Shown here one piece after another: positions 16,387 through 17,114 of a DNA stretch of 17,114 bases; within the stretch, counting starts at the first letter, position 1; each line of letters begins with the position of its first letter. The DNA comes from Acanthaster planci (lineage: Eukaryota > Echinodermata > Asteroidea > Valvatida > Acanthasteridae). The stretch spans positions 3,039,557 through 3,056,670 of the forward strand of contig NW_019091385.1 in NCBI RefSeq assembly GCF_001949145.1, written 5' to 3'. The notes under the pieces are model-generated. The model was not told where the DNA came from and did no database searches. It worked only from the letters and a program-made list of their open reading frames with translations. The position numbers were made by a program, and so were the translations under genes.

Positions 16387-17114
16387 GTAAACAAGCCTCA
16401 CTATTAAAGAAAACACTTATTCTGTGTATAATTGGTCATGGAGAAATTTGGGAAACTAGCGTAGGTAATTCGGTACCCAGGCCAGATGTCATCAATACCA
16501 TTCGGTTGATAAGCAAATAACCTTTAACATGAAAAGTTTTTTCACATGGACTGATGGAGTTTTTTTTTTCAAAAATACTGTTCAAAGCTACTTTAAACAC
16601 TGGGTGTACTCGATGGCATTAAGTGAAGTCCCAGGGAGGCGGTAACCTAATGTTTACGAGCTAGTGTCAGCCATGATTAAGGAGAACAAGCGGCTAAAGG
16701 TCGGAACTTCAGATTCAACTGTATCTTTAATAGTCGTGGTGAACTGTTAACAAGATAAATACAAAGAAATAATCAAGATCCCGTGGAATTCTAATCGTGC
16801 ACTTTGAGGAAAATATGTCAAGCTCCTATATACGAAATGATAGAAAACGGAGAAGTCGCTATACACGTACTGAGGACTGGCAGCAATACTGTTACAAAGG
16901 AGCAGCCATGGATTTTTTATTCTAGGGTTGAACTGCCAGAAAAATTTACATGTAGGTAAACATCTAACATCAACAAAAACTGTCAAGAACTATAAAAAAA
17001 ATATCACAATTTGTACAAGAAAATCGAAATCACTTTAATCTAAGCAAAGGCTATAAGCATGCATTCTAGAATCGCGCCGAACCAAATTAAAAGCAAATTT
17101 TGAATTACGTACAG
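16387..17114. other. Start of SLC13 intron 12, to the window end
   Basis: Begins with the donor gtaaac after exon 12. No stretch encodes the expected final SLC13 helix (N-x-x-G-V and a late NTW-like motif), so the terminal exon is outside. The last bases, ttacgtacag, would serve as an acceptor, so the exon may begin at the very next base. That is inference. Confidence 0.6.

Noticed and set aside
1-17114. CRISPR arrays, rRNA, tRNA genes or prokaryotic operon signals
   Set aside because: Nothing of the kind was seen by eye. The spliced gene and transposons mark this as animal DNA.

Overview
The window is animal genomic DNA. It carries a spliced gene with GT-AG introns, a decayed Tc1-like transposon, a MITE and a foldback insertion with a target-site duplication. 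The AT-rich introns, frequent TGTACATGTACA-type strings and the transposon mix would suit a marine invertebrate such as an amphioxus, echinoderm, hemichordate or mollusc. That placement is an impression; the sequence alone does not fix the species.

The main occupant is one plus-strand gene for an SLC13 (DASS) sodium-coupled di/tricarboxylate transporter. Twelve coding exons can be traced from an ATG at 5780 to the end of exon 12 at 16386. All junctions are GT-AG, the phases agree at every join, and together they give 576 residues. Both SNT motifs, the [13 protein letters not shown] segment and the ATPPNAI segment are present. The C-terminal exon (roughly 40-50 residues by comparison with vertebrate members) is not in the window, whose last bases (tacag) look like the acceptor for it.

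Layout: 1-4494 is non-coding or unrecognised, with small repeats and a few CCAAT-type boxes. 4495-5756 is a broken Tc1-like element ending about 24 bp before the first coding exon. Intron 1 (5978-7022) holds a 559-bp MITE with 28-bp inverted ends and a 3-bp duplication, ending 40 bp before exon 2. Intron 2 (7289-10313) holds a GC-rich minus-strand ORF of 273 codons with promoter-like elements upstream and a poly(A) signal downstream, so probably a nested gene. Intron 3 (10444-11395) holds a nearly perfect palindrome of about 200 bp flanked by a 14-bp target-site duplication. Intron 5 (11856-13211) holds a cluster of inverted copies of a GTGCTACTTCGTG-like motif. Exons 5-12 follow, with little else of note in the introns.

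The most unusual items are the nested antisense gene in intron 2, which I could not assign to a family, and the 14-bp-TSD foldback insertion in intron 3. The two genes share no visible function; the nested gene simply sits inside the transporter's largest intron, on the opposite strand.
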